DNA of 5,506 nt from Melioribacteraceae bacterium (GTDB lineage Bacteria > Bacteroidota > Ignavibacteria > Ignavibacteriales > Melioribacteraceae): contig JALSNL010000030.1 in NCBI GenBank assembly GCA_026987055.1, positions 1 to 5,506 on the forward strand, written 5' to 3'. The notes beneath the pieces are model-generated. The model did no database searches, was not told the origin of the DNA, and was given only the letters and a program-made list of their open reading frames with translations. Positions 5,039 to 5,506 of this stretch are shown one piece after another; the first letter of the stretch is position 1, and each line of letters opens with the position of its first letter. Both the position numbers and the translations under genes were made by a program.

Positions 5039-5506
5039 ATGAAATATAAATTTCTAAAAATATTTTTTACAATTACTTTTCTAATTTTTGTAAGCGGTTT
5101 AAGTATTGCCCAGTCATATAATACAAATGTTGAAAAGGAAATAACTAAAATTTTAAATGACGATTATTTCCAATCTACAATTTTGGCTGTAGATATATAT
5201 GACCTTACAACAAAGAAAGTAATTTACAGACACCAACCCAAATTATTATTACATCCCGCTTCTAATTTGAAACTGTTAACAACAATAACCGCATTGGAAT
5301 ATTTGGGACCTGACTATACTTTTAATACATCTGTTTATCACACCGGCATTATAATGGATTCGATATGTTACGGAGATCTTTTTATTGTCGGCGGTTTTGA
5401 TCCGGATTTTACTACCGAAGATTTGGATACTGTTGTAAACAAAATAAAGGATTTTGGTATTAAAGAGATTCGCGGAAATTTATATGGTGATATTTCCAAA
5501 ATGGAT
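5039..5506 (+). CDS. dacB: D-alanyl-D-alanine carboxypeptidase/endopeptidase, PBP4 (DacB, peptidase S13) type, 5' part
   Basis: A penicillin-binding enzyme that trims peptidoglycan peptides outside the cytoplasmic membrane. The window holds 156 codons; family members are about 450-500 residues, so roughly a third is visible. Residues 1-24 are a Sec signal peptide: MKYKFLK, a hydrophobic stretch of about 15, then SIA with likely cleavage before Gln25. The catalytic SxxK is S75-N-L-K78, in the context HPASNLKLLTT, preceded by a VDIYDLTTKKVIYRHQP strand region typical of serine penicillin-binding proteins. GDLFIVGGFDPDF at 112-124 and IRGNLYGD at 144-151 are characteristic of the S13 family. The SxN and KTG motifs fall outside the window. 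The ATG at 5039 has no clear Shine-Dalgarno, only an A-rich leader. The 106-bp gap with a hairpin suggests its own transcription unit. Confidence in the family is good; carboxypeptidase versus endopeptidase activity cannot be told. Confidence 0.88.
   Translation, partial: MKYKFLKIFFTITFLIFVSGLSIAQSYNTNVEKEITKILNDDYFQSTILAVDIYDLTTKKVIYRHQPKLLLHPASNLKLLTTITALEYLGPDYTFNTSVYHTGIIMDSICYGDLFIVGGFDPDFTTEDLDTVVNKIKDFGIKEIRGNLYGDISKMD

Overview
The window is AT-rich bacterial chromosome (roughly one third G+C by eye) carrying six housekeeping-type genes and no RNA genes, CRISPR arrays or insertion sequences that I could see. Gene content fits a free-living bacterium of the Bacteroidota/Chlorobiota/Ignavibacteriota assemblage. 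The reasons are a heat-shock cluster hrcA-grpE-dnaJ with no dnaK inside it, a TAnnTTTG-like promoter element in front of hrcA, weak Shine-Dalgarno sites at some genes, and low GC. The placement is an inference and is not proven by any single marker.

Layout. Positions 1-2286 hold a minus-strand heat-shock operon, read right to left: hrcA (repressor), grpE (nucleotide exchange factor) and dnaJ (J-protein co-chaperone, cut by the window edge after 200 codons). The genes are 17 and 10 bp apart, so they are almost certainly co-transcribed. Positions 2287-2553 are a divergent regulatory region. It holds a degenerate CIRCE-like half site on the hrcA side. On the other side there are three perfect 7-bp-arm inverted repeats within 75 bp, just upstream of purM. 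Positions 2554-4932 hold a plus-strand pair: purM (purine biosynthesis) and, 21 bp downstream, a 452-residue fusion of a TatD-family metal-dependent hydrolase with a compact radical SAM domain. Positions 4933-5038 are a short intergenic stretch with a GC-rich 7-bp hairpin. From 5039 to the window end is the N-terminal third or so of a D-alanyl-D-alanine carboxypeptidase (PBP4/DacB type) with a signal peptide.

How the genes work together. HrcA is expected to repress its own operon, and GrpE and DnaJ serve DnaK, which must be encoded elsewhere. PurM is a purine enzyme. The TatD-radical SAM fusion is the least understood product here and the most interesting one: both active sites look intact, but the substrate of the radical SAM half is unknown. 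DacB is a periplasmic peptidoglycan enzyme and probably a separate transcription unit. Apart from the fusion and the palindrome cluster, this is an ordinary core-genome region.
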